From: Dioscorea cayenensis subsp. rotundata
Taxonomy: Eukaryota; Streptophyta; Magnoliopsida; Dioscoreales; Dioscoreaceae
Direction: 5' to 3'
Length of the DNA stretch: 64,000 nt
Assembly (NCBI RefSeq): GCF_009730915.1
Contig: NC_052487.1
Coordinates: 3,187,928-3,251,927 of the forward strand
Part shown: positions 23,283 through 41,361 of the stretch, in pieces
Layout: each line of letters opens with the position of its first letter
Position numbering within the stretch: the first letter of the stretch is position 1
Notes under the pieces: model-generated
Told to the model about the DNA's origin: nothing
Databases searched by the model: none
Seen by the model: the letters and a program-made list of their open reading frames with translations, nothing else
Program-made: the position numbers and the translations under genes

Positions 23283-25160
23283 AGTTCTAAGTGTTTTTAA
23301 ACTATTTAAAATGTTGTTGTGGTTGTGAATTGAGTTGTTTGTCTGTTTATGTATGTAATTTGCAAAAGTTTTTTTTTTTTAATAACAAAATATGAATATG
23401 TTGTGATTATATTACTATGTGTTTATATTATATATATCTTATATCTTTAGCTTGACATAAGTGAGAATGATTTATTTTAATTAAACTCTGTGTTGATCTT
23501 ACTTTCTTGTGGTATGAATGGTGTGTGATATACTATTCTTTGTTTTTAATAAAGTTTAAAATAATTGATAATATTAATCTTGATTAGAGATATAAAAATT
23601 GTTTTATATATCATAAAAAGGGTATACATGATTCATTTTACACTTTTTTAAATAAATGTTTATACACCATGTTAAACTCATAATTCACTTCTTTCCAATA
23701 TCCTAAATTATTCAATAAAGCACACACTAAGAAAAAAATAAACTATTGATTCTACCATCAAATCAGTTCTTAAAATTAGATTATTTACATAATTTTTTTG
23801 TCTTCACAAGAAATAATTTATTTTATATCAATGGCTATTTGTTTCGAGAAAAGTACAGAATCAAACTCTAATATCCTCCTAAAGTGAGAGTATAAATACT
23901 TGTTGAGTTTATTGTTGGGCTCTACGTCTGTGCATGTCCCCGACCTTCTTTAAATAGGGAGCACTTCTCGTATATTTACCATATATATATATATATATAT
24001 ATATAATTGTTTATAAACCCAAATTTAGATAATATAAATAATTCAACTTCATTGGAAAAATCATAAAAATATTACTACATCCCATGTCATATAATCAAGA
24101 TCAATTCCATTTGGAATATTCCACTCTTGCAGTGGATGAGCTGTTTTAGACCCACAATCACCACATAATTCTAAACTCAAGTTATTATTTATTTATTGAT
24201 CATTTAATTAAATATATTTGAAAATTAAATAAACTAATCCAAACTATAAATTAAACTAAAATAATACATTAATGGTAAGACTTAGCCACTTTGCACCATA
24301 AACTCAGCCTTAATATCAATCTAATGACACCCTTTCAATGTCTCTAAAGGTTAATCACCAACTAAGTAATAAGCTCAACTCAAAACAGTGACCCTAACTC
24401 TGACTCATCTCTTTAAAGAATAACAAGTGGGACCCAATGAGCAATGAGAACCAATGATATGTAGACAAGAGGGTAAAGGGTGAGATTTTAAGTGTAATTA
24501 TTGGGTGCCGAAAAAGGAATGGAATCTTCAGAGAAGAAGAAGAAGATTCCGGCCCAAATCAAACCTTGTTATTGTAAAACAAAACCACTATTTTTGTGAT
24601 TAAATGGTTTCTAATTGAGGCTTAAACAAAACTAAGTTTTAATAATTATAAATGTTTATTGATGTTAATGATGATCTATTAATCACATATTCTAGATGTT
24701 TTCTTTTATACTGATTAATTTAATATTCATTAATGTGAAAAATGAATTGAGAGAAGACATCCAAATTATCATTTTACATTTAAATTTTTATGCTCAGAAT
24801 ATTTCTTTTTTATTATGCATTAATATTACGAGTATCATCACATGAAATATTTTAAAATTAATTTTTCATAAAAATAGATTGCAAACATACTAATTTTAAA
24901 TTACATAATTAATTATATATTTTTTTTATATAAAATATAGACAAATCACGACATGCAAAAATATGAAATGAATCTTTTCACATAACATATCAATGCACTT
25001 ACCATTCGTGAGCTAAGTTTCAAACTAAGCTTCTAGACATAATATGAACATTCTAGGCAAAAAAAAAAAAAACCGGTGGTCAGCTATTGCACATTAATTT
25101 GTATACATTATTTTTAAGAAAAAAAAAATATTTTTAAATATTTACTTAGAGAAGCTTCTA
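23283..25160. other. Spacer upstream of the HHO gene
   Basis: AT-rich, with a (TA)n run near 23982-24004. A mixed-composition patch at about 24420-24560 holds GGGACCC, GAATC and GATTC words, which might be distal regulatory DNA of the HHO gene. No gene is supportable. Confidence 0.5.
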
Positions 25161-25168
25161 ATAGATTG

Positions 25169-25331
25169 GAATCCAAAGAGAATATTCAGACGATAAGATT
25201 CTCCGGGAACTCCACGTCCCAAACCGGATTCTCTTATACCTTTAAAGTTTAAACCACCCTTCTCTTCCTTTCTTTATATACATACATACAAATATCTTTC
25301 TCCCTCTCCCTCTGTCATATGTTTATAAATA
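25169..25331 (+). promoter_or_regulatory. HHO promoter: GAATC/GAATATTC cluster and TATA box
   Basis: Four GARP-type words lie within 63 bp: GAATC at 25169-25173, GAATATTC at 25180-25187, and GATTC (reverse of GAATC) at 25197-25201 and 25227-25231. NIGT1/HHO proteins are known to bind GAATC and GAATATTC. GAATATTC also fits the PHR1 site consensus GNATATNC. TATAAATA follows at 25324-25331, 53 bp before the ATG. The words are seen; self-repression and phosphate input are inferred. Confidence 0.55.
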
Positions 25332-25383
25332 TACACTATATATAACTCTTATTAGAATCCAAGAAATAGACTCAAAAAAAGAA

Positions 25384-26475
25384 ATGGTTCCTTTAGAGGA
25401 AGAGAAGACCAAGAGCACAATGGAATACATAGAAGCTCTAGAAGAAGAAAGACGCAAGATGGAAGTATTCCATAGAGAACTTCCTCTTTGTGTCCAACTT
25501 GTAACTCAAGGTATGCATGCATAGATTTATTTTTATATATATAAATATATATATTGGTTTTTAAGTTTCTGAAGTTGTTCTGGATGATGAGCAGCAATTG
25601 AGAGTATAAAAAATGGAGAAGATTGCCCGGTAAAGTCCGGGGAGGTGTTGCCGACACCGGTGTTGGAGGAGTTTATACCGTTGAAGCCGAGCTTGAGTTC
25701 TTTTGATGGAGAGGATCGGCAGAGATGTCATGAGACGACAATGGAGGAGAAGCCGGATTGGCTTCGGTCGGTGCAGTTGTGGAGCCAAGAGCCAGAGCCG
25801 GAGTTGGAGTTAGAGAAAAAAGAAGGTGGGCAATCTCCGACACAGAGGAAGGCGAGGAGAAGTTGGTCCCCGGAGCTGCATCGGAAGTTCTTGCATGCTC
25901 TCGAACAGCTCGGGGGATCTCATGGTGAGTGTTATATGTTAGATGCAAACTAAACATATATATTATCTGAACGTGATATTAAAGTTTGTTTTCATTATTG
26001 ATTCTAGTGGCAACGCCTAAGCAGATTAGAGAAATTATGAAGGTGGATGGACTCACAAATGATGAAGTAAAGAGCCACTTACAGGTGTGTTCTAAATTCT
26101 AAGTCATTATTGATCAAAACTATCAACCAAAGTTTGGTTTTTGTGTGTCCATTATTGCTTTGCTTTGTTCTTCATTGGATGCTAATTTGTACCGACAAAA
26201 AGTTGCTTATCCTTGGATGCTGTTTTTCGATGATTTATTTTAGAATTAAATTGAATGACTAGAGTCAATGATTTCAGAAATATCGATTGCACACAAAAAG
26301 GTCGGCTCCTGCAGTACCGATTAGTGGTAACAGCAGTGCGCAAACACCGCATTTCATGGTTGTCAGCGGCATTTGGGTACAACCGATAGAATTCGCGTCC
26401 ACAACACTTAATGGCACAACTTCATCTTCCTCTCAAATGACAACAGTTTCTCCGGCCGATGAACCGAAATCATAG
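25384..26475 (+). CDS. GARP (G2-like MYB) transcription factor, NIGT1/HRS1/HHO clade
   Basis: Four coding exons, 25384-25510, 25595-25924, 26008-26084 and 26278-26475, encode 243 residues. The N-terminus ([20 protein letters not shown] then LVTQAIESI) is the conserved helical region of the HHO clade. The GARP DNA-binding domain spans about residues 128-186, with [38 protein letters not shown] and [13 protein letters not shown]. Proteins of this clade are nuclear repressors that tune nitrate and phosphate starvation responses. At 243 residues it is shorter than most Arabidopsis HHO proteins, because the stretches between the conserved blocks and the C-terminus are reduced. I see only an ELELE stretch, not a full LxLxL EAR motif. 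The promoter carries the clade's own binding words. Confidence 0.93.
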
Positions 26476-27299
26476 AATGTTTGCCACTAAATTATTATTG
26501 TTTGAGATGAAATGTAAACATAGACTTTGCTTTTGCTAGTTTTCATCTAATAAAGTATTCACCAACTCAAGCTTATCTATATGAATAATGTAATATTTTC
26601 GGGCATTGATACCAGATATTCTTATCCAACAATACTATAACAAGATTATCTTACATGGAATTTCTTTATCCAATTACAAGTTAGGTCAAGGGTTAGGTTG
26701 TCATCGTTAATGGCTGAAAAAAGAAAATTATTGATAAACCCGTCAACTAAGGACAGTAATGCAAATGCTAATGGAGAAGCATATCTGCTGAAGATTCTAA
26801 CATAGTTGTCCTTGACCTACTGGCATTCAGATTCCAAACCAACTCCAAGAGAATCTCTAAGCATCTTATCAAATGTAAGTTATGGATTTATTCTGCAGGC
26901 CTAGTTGTTAAGAGAATAATCTCAGGACATGCAATGTAACATTGAAGATAACACCAAACAGATGCAATAAAGGAAAGAAAACTATTGTTTTCAATTTGAT
27001 AGATTATCTTGCAAGAAGGAATATTCAAATTGATTATGTAATTGACTTGCTAAATTGAGTTCATTTGGCTCCTCAAAAAGCAAAAAGCCAAATTGGCAAA
27101 TATAAAAGCCATAGTATAGATCAAACCGATGCATCTCGTGGCAGTAATGCATAAATGTTTAGGAGCTTGTGATCCAAAGTTCAAGCATCTAGTCCCTTGG
27201 AAACTCTTCAAACAATTTCATCCTGACAAATGAATAATTCTAATTAGCATTATGAAAATAAATAAATAAAATTCACAGTTGACACATTTGAAAGTAAAT
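26476..27299. other. Convergent spacer between the HHO and DDT genes
   Basis: About 0.8 kb holding the 3' UTRs of two convergent genes. No further feature seen. Confidence 0.5.
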
Positions 27300-30200
27300 T
27301 TACCTCAGTAATGAGGTAATGTATTTCTGAATAATTTGTTCACTGTCATTATCATATAAGAACCACCTATCTCTGTTTGTAAGCAAGTCCCAACTCCTGA
27401 TTTCTGAAAAATGAAGAGAAACTGTAATTTGAAATTGTTCAGATGGAAGTGAAGTACATGGAGCAGCCAAACCTTGAAGCATAATTTGTGAGTTACCGCA
27501 CCCTCCTAATCTCCAATATACTTCCCCATTTCCTTCTAGCAATATCGGCTCAGTTCGAACAGCATCAATTCTTTGCTTCTCTATTGTAATTGTTAGATAT
27601 GAAAAAAAAAAGCCTCAAGTCATATAATGAGAAGGGAAACATAGATGTGTCAAAGTTGCATTTGTTAAGATGTAAAAAATAAAACAACTGAATACTCTCC
27701 ATAACTTTAAACCAACAAATTTCACTAGGAACCAAAAGAAGTCCAACATGACTATTAATTTAATACAGTATGACTAATGCATAACTACTGGTTATGTAAT
27801 TTTTATGTATCCCTCTGGTTTACATGTTCTTAATTTTCCACAGCAGTTCATTATATTAGAAAAACACTATTCCATGGTGTCCACAAGATGATAACCCGAC
27901 TGACTAGTTGGCTTCCTGACATGATTCGCTTCATCATGATACTGTCCCTTATTAGCGATCACAACTTAAGGGAAGAACAAATACACAACCATCACCCATA
28001 GTTTGCGTTTATTCTGACAAATTTCATATCCTTTGAATGTAATAGTAGATGTAACAGTAAACAGAAGATAGCAAATCTGATCTCAACTAGAATGGGCATT
28101 GCTAAACATCCACTGATCATTGGACAATGCAAATGAAATTATTCTGGGATTCATCAGCAATACTACTTGCAGTAAGTGGAAACTGATTGTAAAATAATTA
28201 GAAACATACTCTTATTTAATATGTTTTCTGTCACTTCGGAGTGAAGCCTCTTTGTCTTAGACTCCGTCTCTGATATGACATTGTCATGCTCGGAAACGGA
28301 AACTAGCGATCTCTCTTTAAGACAGAGCATGACTTTGGCTACCTTAGCATTCATCTTTTGGTTCAAGTCCTGCACCAATATTTGAATTCAGCCTACTGAC
28401 AAGATGTAAAATAAAACAAAATAAATTAAAAAGGTCACCACAGGGTAAACCTTCATTTTAGGGATTGGAGCTTTTGCTTCACTCTCCTTCTCCTTTTCAT
28501 GGAATTTGATATTCTCCTCATCAATCCAGCTCCTTAGGTCCCTAAAGGAATAATTTTCAGCTGTAAGCCAGTAGAACACACCATCCACAAGTTAAGATGA
28601 ATCACTTACGCAGTCTCCAGAGTCTGGTCGCAAAGAAGATTTAAGATTATCAGCTTTTGTGATGCATCCAGAGTATCATATTTTAAAGCTTCTTTGTCAA
28701 AACATTCTGAAGACAGCCCCTTAAAATGGCATTGCTCATTTATACATTTTGCAAGAGCTTTTAACCATGAGCTTGCACTGATTTTGGACTTCAGCAAAGA
28801 CCTAATACAAACCAACAAAAAATTGAGCTAGTTAACCAGCAATGAAGCTATTGGCATACACCGTTAAGAAAGAACAAAGATGCCAAAAAAGTACCCTTCT
28901 CCCAGGTCCTTCTGTATCAAAGACAACAATTTTATATGTAATCCAACAATTGATGGATGCACTTTCAAAGACTTCTTATTTGTTCTTGTCAGTTCTTGGA
29001 GGACGGTTTCAGGCTGACCTTTTTTAATGCCAAGAACCTAAAGATGAAGCAAAGATTATCATAAACCAGACATCAGATAATGCTAAGGAACTAACAAGCT
29101 GACAGATAAGTGATGAATACATAAGCAAGTCACTTCTTGTTAAATTTCACCGAAGAAAACACACTTGAGCACTTGAAAAGATTGCGAAAAATATGAGCTA
29201 CTATAAGCTAACATAATATACTCACTATCCTTGTCAATACATTTCAAAGGAAAATTTTAGCATATGTGACCAAATGCCTAGAGATTCATCCCACTTAAAT
29301 TTTTGTTTCAATGCTCAATTATACAGCCAACAGTAGCTAGTTAAAAGTGAATGCTAGATTATACTTCCTTACCCAGTGCATCCAACTCCATAACAATCTG
29401 TGGAAGAATATAGTTTTTTAGAGGCAGCCAACTAACCTTAAATGATTTTAAGTTCCTAATATATTCATCAACATGACAATATTTATAGCCATCTAAAGAC
29501 ACCATTTAGGAACTAAGATATATACCTCTGAAAATGCATTGCAGAACTCCAGAAACTGTAGTGCTGGTCCAACGTCATCAGGTGGCAATTTCACACCTGC
29601 GACCATTGTTAATGCAGTACCACGAGGAAGAAGAACATTTCTGTCCCTAGATCTCTCTGGGCTTTGATTACCATTGCTCTGAGTGCTACATTTGTCTTCT
29701 ATCATATCTGAACTTCCATTTTTATTGACCAAATCTTTCTCCATTGCGACATGTACCAACATTGCCTCTTGGTGTGAATCCTTTTCAACATTTCCTTTGC
29801 CTATTCCATTAGACATAATGCCCTCAACCTTCTCCTCTTCTTCTTTTGCAAAATTTTCATCTTTGACTCCATCACAAGCCTTTGAAAGCTTGATATCCTC
29901 AGGCTCCACAATATCACTCTCATCAGCAAGCTTTCTCTTTGGAATTACATCCACCAGAAAAATCAGTCACCGATAGCAAGCATTAAAAAAGCACAATTTT
30001 TTTTTTTCTCTTAAACTAAAATTTGCACATAAGCTAATATACAAACATTTATAGAAACAGAAGCCTCCCTAGGAGATTCATTTGCATCCATTCCTAATGG
30101 TTGTTGGCTCCTCTTCTTCCTATGTATATATGAATCAAAAGCAAAATATGACATACTTAAGATTATGACTGAAAACAAAGAAATGGAAATCAAAAAGTGA

Positions 30201-30588
30201 AGAAAAATTACACGCAGATGTAACAACTGCAAACACCCCTGCATTTTGGGCAAGCCCAGTCTTCCAACGCCGCCACCTCTTCCGCCTTCTCTCCATACCT
30301 ATGAATCCATCATACGTATAAAATAATTCAAAGAAACAAAGGAAAACGAAACCCTACAAGAAGAAGAAAAGGAATGACCTTGTGAGGAGGCATTTATGGC
30401 AGAACAAAATGGAGCACGAATTGTCCTTCATCATGAACCTCTTGCAATGCAAAGCAAAGTCCTTGGTCCTCCTCCGGCACTGCAGTAACATCCCATCAAA
30501 ATGGAAGGAGGATTCACAACGAGGAACATGGAAACAGAGAAAAAGGTTAGGTTTTTGGATGAGTACCTGGTGGCAACCTCCTGCCATG
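27300..30588 (-). CDS. CXXC zinc-finger (zf-4CXXC_R1), DDT and WHIM-like nuclear protein
   Basis: Ten coding exons in transcript order: 30588-30568, 30479-30379, 30298-30212, 30119-30047, 29936-29526, 29037-28895, 28801-28610, 28541-28451, 28369-28210 and 27580-27300. They encode 519 residues. The N-terminal Cys cluster has CHQC, CHKC, CPKC and CSCYIC, the zinc-binding domain first named in monoamine-oxidase A repressor R1/CDCA7. An acidic linker follows, then a DDT domain from about residue 199 (GVKLPPDDVGPALQFLEFC). The C-terminus has RTEPILLEGNGEVYWRLGG, like the WHIM/WSD motif of ISWI-associated proteins. The family is presumed to act in chromatin; no substrate can be read here. The start MAGGCHQ is unusually close to the finger. 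The intron between exons 4 and 5 (GTTTGT donor, CCAAAG acceptor) is the weakest join. Confidence 0.85.
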
Positions 30589-31565
30589 GCTCTCAAGAAC
30601 GGCAAGCGTCGGCAATGGAGGTCTGAAGGGAGACTAGAAGAGGAAAGTCTCGGAGGAGAAAGCCATGGATTTGAAGAGATGGTGAGCAAGAGCTCATTCC
30701 AATGAATTTTTGGGAACTCAAGGCGCCATTGATTTGAATTTCGCTACCCTTTTGCAGAAAACACCCTGCTTATTCTTGAAATTTTTATCGTTATACTTTT
30801 AACGGTCCTCAAATGAAATTAAAATTTTTTGTACGGATATATATGTAATTAATAATTATGAGGCTTTGTTGTGGTACATTCTTGATAATTTTTTTAATTT
30901 AAAAAAAAAAAACCGTTTTTGTTTTTGGTCCATGTATTGCTTTTTTTTTTAATCCATATCTGGTTGATTAATGGTAAGAAAGTACAATTTGGAATATTTA
31001 ATCTAGGAAGCACTCTGCAAATTTTGTTACTTCTATTTTAAAGATTAATTTCAAATTTCAGACAAATTGTTTTCTAAATTAAAGGAAAAACACTTCAGTA
31101 AATAATAATTTTCCATAAAATGGAAAAAGAAAAGGGAAGTAACACAAAAACATCAAACAACGTTTTAAATTCTTGCAATGCTTCCAGACAAACCAAAGAA
31201 GGTTCTCCTGGTATTAGTTTAAGCATCTAATCTAACAGACATGATGCATTGCCTGCCACTCAAAAAGGTATAATTAAAATCTTTAAAAAAAACTGAATAA
31301 AAAAAGGAAAAACCATTTCAAATTCACTGATAGAATCCAAATATGAAATGGAATAACAAGAGAGCTATCCAGCATTCATATACATCACACATCTTAACAA
31401 CGATCAGCGTCGACGTAATTATTCGTTAAACGTTTGCGCAAAATGAAGGGCTACTTGTATGCTCCACATGAGGTGGGAGACTCATAAGAAACAGCATAAT
31501 GCAGGCCAGTATAATTACAATATACATTTTACTCTGCAAAAGACGCTGCATGGACCAACACTGGA
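30589..31565. other. Spacer between the DDT gene and SKD1
   Basis: It holds the leader and promoter of the DDT gene and the 3' UTR of SKD1, both on the minus strand. AT-rich, with no other feature seen. Confidence 0.5.
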
Positions 31566-37562
<5,997 letters not shown>

Positions 37563-39202
37563 CTCGATCACAAATCCGCGATTCGCCGCAATGAATCCAG
37601 CGCTCCCGGATCCAAAACCCTAGAAATCGAACTCTGGATCGATTCTGGCTCGATTTGGATGGAGATCGGAGGGAAGAGGCTAGGGATTTGGGAGAGATCG
37701 AGAAGAGAAATCTTGAGAAATTTGGGGATTTTGAGGAGAAGGGGAAAGAATGAAGAAGAAGGGCCTTGGCGTGTATTAGTCCTTGCTGATGGCTGAGGAC
37801 GCGTTTGATACGGTGTTTGGGGGGTTTGATCTGGAGATCTTGACCGTTGGTTTTGCATTGGGATTAGTAAAGATGATGGGCATTTTGAATCCGTGTTTTT
37901 TGAAGTCTGGATTAATTGAACCGGTTTGGGTCTCGGTCCGAGATTTTTATGATGATGAAATTGCTTTTTCACCCCTTGCTTTTTAGGAATGTCTTGTAAC
38001 TCCCTACTTATATTTATTTTTGATGTTGCTTGTAGAACAATTTTTTTTTTTTTTTTGCGAAAATAATTGTTTACCCTTTTTTTTTATAAGAATCTCATAA
38101 TAATTCTGTTGTTTTATTTTTGCTAATATTTTTATTTTTTTAATGAAGCTAATTATCAGTACCATTTCTATAAAAGAGTAGCTGGTATTTTTCTCCCCTC
38201 TTAATACAAAGGTTGAAGGTTCAAATCTTAACCGTTGCTTGTTCATATATTTTTTTAAAAATAATTATATATTTAAATAGATAAAAAAACTCTAAAAAAC
38301 TAAAAATACGAGGAATATGATTCTCTTTAAAACCTTAAAAAAACGATGTAAGATAACATCATTTCTCTTGATTAAATGTAATTATCTTAACATAAAATCT
38401 CTAGTTTTTTTTTTATAAATTAGCATATATAGTAAAAAAAAATTAGTATTTGACTTTATTTGACTATTATATGGGCCATTTTCAAAAAAAAAATCCTAAC
38501 TCTGTCATTGTTAATAGATTGAGAGTTTAATTTTTTTTCAAAACTGTTAAAAGCTTATGACTGTCCACTTCATAAAAAAATAAAAATAAAACAACACAAT
38601 CATTTATACCAATAATATAAATATTTAAAGAAAATATATTAATTGACAAGCATCAATCATGATCTTAAAAAAATAATTTTAATCATAATACATGCTTATC
38701 TTCATTTAATAAACAATAACACTAGTTCATTGAATTATAAGTGTGGTCAAAACTAAATTCTAAGTTTTCCAGGGACCCAACTGATGTTAACCCTTCAAAA
38801 ACCCAACCTCTAAAAGTGGGACCCACATGTGTTCCGCGTGGCAACCCATTGGTTCTGATTGGATAAGCCTGGGCCCACATTAGATTCTCATGTCGGAATC
38901 TTTCCTAAATTCGCAATCTCAAACCCCCAACCAGACAAAATCTAATCTCTTTAATCACGTCCAAAATCCAAACTCACGGCTCAAATTCATTAATCTCAAA
39001 CTTCATTAATGGAACCTCCTCCATTGAATTCACAACTTCAATCTCAATTCAAGCTCCTCATCATCCTCCTCCGTTGAATTCACAGCACCAAAGTGAGTTG
39101 AATTTGGATTCATTACTGATTTTCTGGATTTCTTTGTGCCTTGAATGTGTTTGTTGAATTGTCTCTGTTATCAAGTTTGGAAATATTGTAGGCAGGTTTG
39201 TA
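37563..39202. promoter_or_regulatory. Shared upstream region of SKD1 (-) and the rhomboid gene (+)
   Basis: The two genes diverge across about 1.6 kb. On the rhomboid side, GTGGGACCCACATGTG and CCGCGTGGCAACCC around 38818-38848 form a GC-richer patch with CACATG and CGCGTGG words. A probable non-coding exon ends at 39092 (AA then GTGAGT), and its intron ends at AG 39191 or 39195, just before the ATG at 39203. The SKD1 leader lies near 37563-37750. A GGTTCAAATC word at about 38215-38224 resembles a pol III B box, possibly a SINE relic. Confidence 0.4.
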
Positions 39203-41122
39203 ATGGCTGTGGTTTCAATATGTCCAAGAATATCTAGAGTTTATCTGGGTTCAAATTCAGTTGTTTCAAGTGAGAAAAGAAGGTTCTTGGTTTCTAGCAG
39301 AGGATTGAATGTGTTGCATGTGAAATTGAATTATAAGTTTTATCTTAATGCTAAGAAAATGGAAAGATTTGATGGTGTTGATGGTGTTGGAATTGAGAAA
39401 GAATCAGGGAGTAATGAGGAACAACTTCGTGTTCTTGATTCTTATTTCGGTAAACTTCAGGGAAACACGGCGAAGAATCAGGCAAGTGTGTGTAAGGGAG
39501 AAGTGCAGGATATTAAAGTAATGGTTGAGAATGGTGAGAAGAAGAAGAAGATGGTAACTGGATTAGGTTCATTGGAGAACTATTTCGGAAAACTGAAGTT
39601 CGGTAATTGCTTAATCGATGAGTTTTTGCGTCTTTTTTAACTACTCTATGGATTCTTCAGTTTGTTTTTCAAGCTATATGATTATTAGCTTATTGAAAAA
39701 TGGCATTCACTGTGATGTAATTTATATCTGGTATTGATTGTTGATGTTAACATTATTATTTGATTGCCTTCTTGACAGGAAAGACTGTGGAAAGAAATAA
39801 AACTTCACTTGGTATTGGCAAAGAAACATCGGATAGAAATTCAGTGAAATTGATGAATTCGGCAGCAGAAGCGAAAATGAAAATGGAAGCACAGAATTAT
39901 ATTGGTTTAGAGACTAAAGACAGTGATGAGAATTTCCAAGAATTACCGGCATATGATGAAGCTTCTGACTTTTGGTTAATGTAAGTAAATCGAGAACAAT
40001 ATAAATCAATGTTTAAACTGTGACATGGATTAGTAACCGGATTTCTTGTAAATGCAGAAGCATACTAGCTGCTATAAACATTGGAGTGTTCTTGTTTGAG
40101 ATTGCAAGTCCAATTAGAGATTCAGATATCGAGCACCTCTCACTCCCTTTAATTTACGGCGCGAAGATAAACAAGCTAATCCTTGACGGAGAATGGTGGA
40201 GATTATTTACACCAATGTTTCTGGTACAAGATTGAAACTTGGTTCGTGTTTCTGTCTTCTCATATATTATAAATTTACACAATTGTTCTCGGTAAACAAT
40301 CGAAAATTTACTCAGTGTTTCTTTAAAATGGCATTTTATGGAACTTTTAATTGATTGCAGCATTACAAATAGCACATTTTACTGAATAGATCTTGTTTTG
40401 CAGCATTCCGGGTTCCTGCATGTCTGTCTTGGTTGTTGGGTGCTTCTCTCATTTGCGCCCCAAGTATGCAGAGGTTACGGCCTGCTCACTTTCTTTCTGA
40501 TATATGTTCTTGGAGGTGTTTGTGGGAATTTGACGAGCTTTATTCATACTCCTGAACTAACCGTTTGCGGGACGGTAACTGTCAAAGAGTCCTCCGTCAT
40601 GAATCAAATCTTTTCCATCAATATTGCAGAAATTAAAGATTTACTTCTGATTGCAGGGTCCTACTTTCGCTATAATCGGAGCTTGGTTTGTTTATCAAAT
40701 CCAAAATAAGGCGGTCATCCCGGAGAGTGTCACCGAGAGCATGCTTGGGAAGGCAGTGATCGCGACAACCCTTAGCTTTGTGCTGAGCAACTTCGAGCGG
40801 ATCGATGACTGGTATTTGACACAAATAATCATTAACTTTCTGAATCGTATTTTCCCCTCAAACTATGACAAACTCTTGCAGGACTCATCTCGGGGCTATG
40901 TTTTCCGGGATCATATTCGGGTTCCTGACATGCCCGTCTTTGCAACTCGACAATGTATCGCCGAAAACTACACAGAAAGAAGGCATTGCACTTGTACAAA
41001 GACAGGCTGATCCATGCAAATCCCTGCTCACTTTCACTCTATGCTTGCTGCTTCTATCACTTATAGTTCTCAATTTTGAGCCTCAGAATGAAATGTTGGA
41101 ACTGGATGGCTTTATAAATTGA
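39203..41122 (+). CDS. Plastid rhomboid-like protein, probably a non-catalytic member
   Basis: Six coding exons, 39203-39602, 39779-39980, 40058-40223, 40404-40574, 40657-40811 and 40882-41122, encode 444 residues. The basic, Ser-rich N-terminus suggests a transit peptide. Two short repeats follow, LRVLDSYFGKLQ (75-86) and LGSLENYFGKLK (121-132). The rhomboid domain runs from about 200, with EWWRLFTPMFLHSGFLH and GGVCGNL. The serine-protease signature GxSG reads C311-G-T-G314, so the nucleophile Ser is Thr and the first Gly is Cys. The partner His is present in DDWTHLG (H367). This fits chloroplast rhomboid-like proteins thought to be inactive, probably of the Arabidopsis RBL9 kind; I am not certain of the orthology. 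It ends 239 bp before the convergent OSCA gene. Confidence 0.88.
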
Positions 41123-41361
41123 ATATATATATCTATTCAAGTGCTTTTATTAATGCCAGTAAAACAACGGAAAACCAATTTTTCTTGAAACTTTTCCCAG
41201 GAATTTATTGGTTATGAAGAAATTACAAGGCTACTGAACATCATTTTTTGAAACACTAGTCCTTCTCTCATACTACATCTCATGGTAACAAAATGCACAC
41301 ATTAGTTACAGAGAATGCCGACTCGGGCATGATGACAGCTATATACACAAAGCGCAGCCGC

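Noticed and set aside
38177-38240. tRNA-like GGTTCAAATC word suggesting a tRNA gene
   Set aside because: No cloverleaf with acceptor and anticodon stems can be built around it; at most it is a SINE relic.
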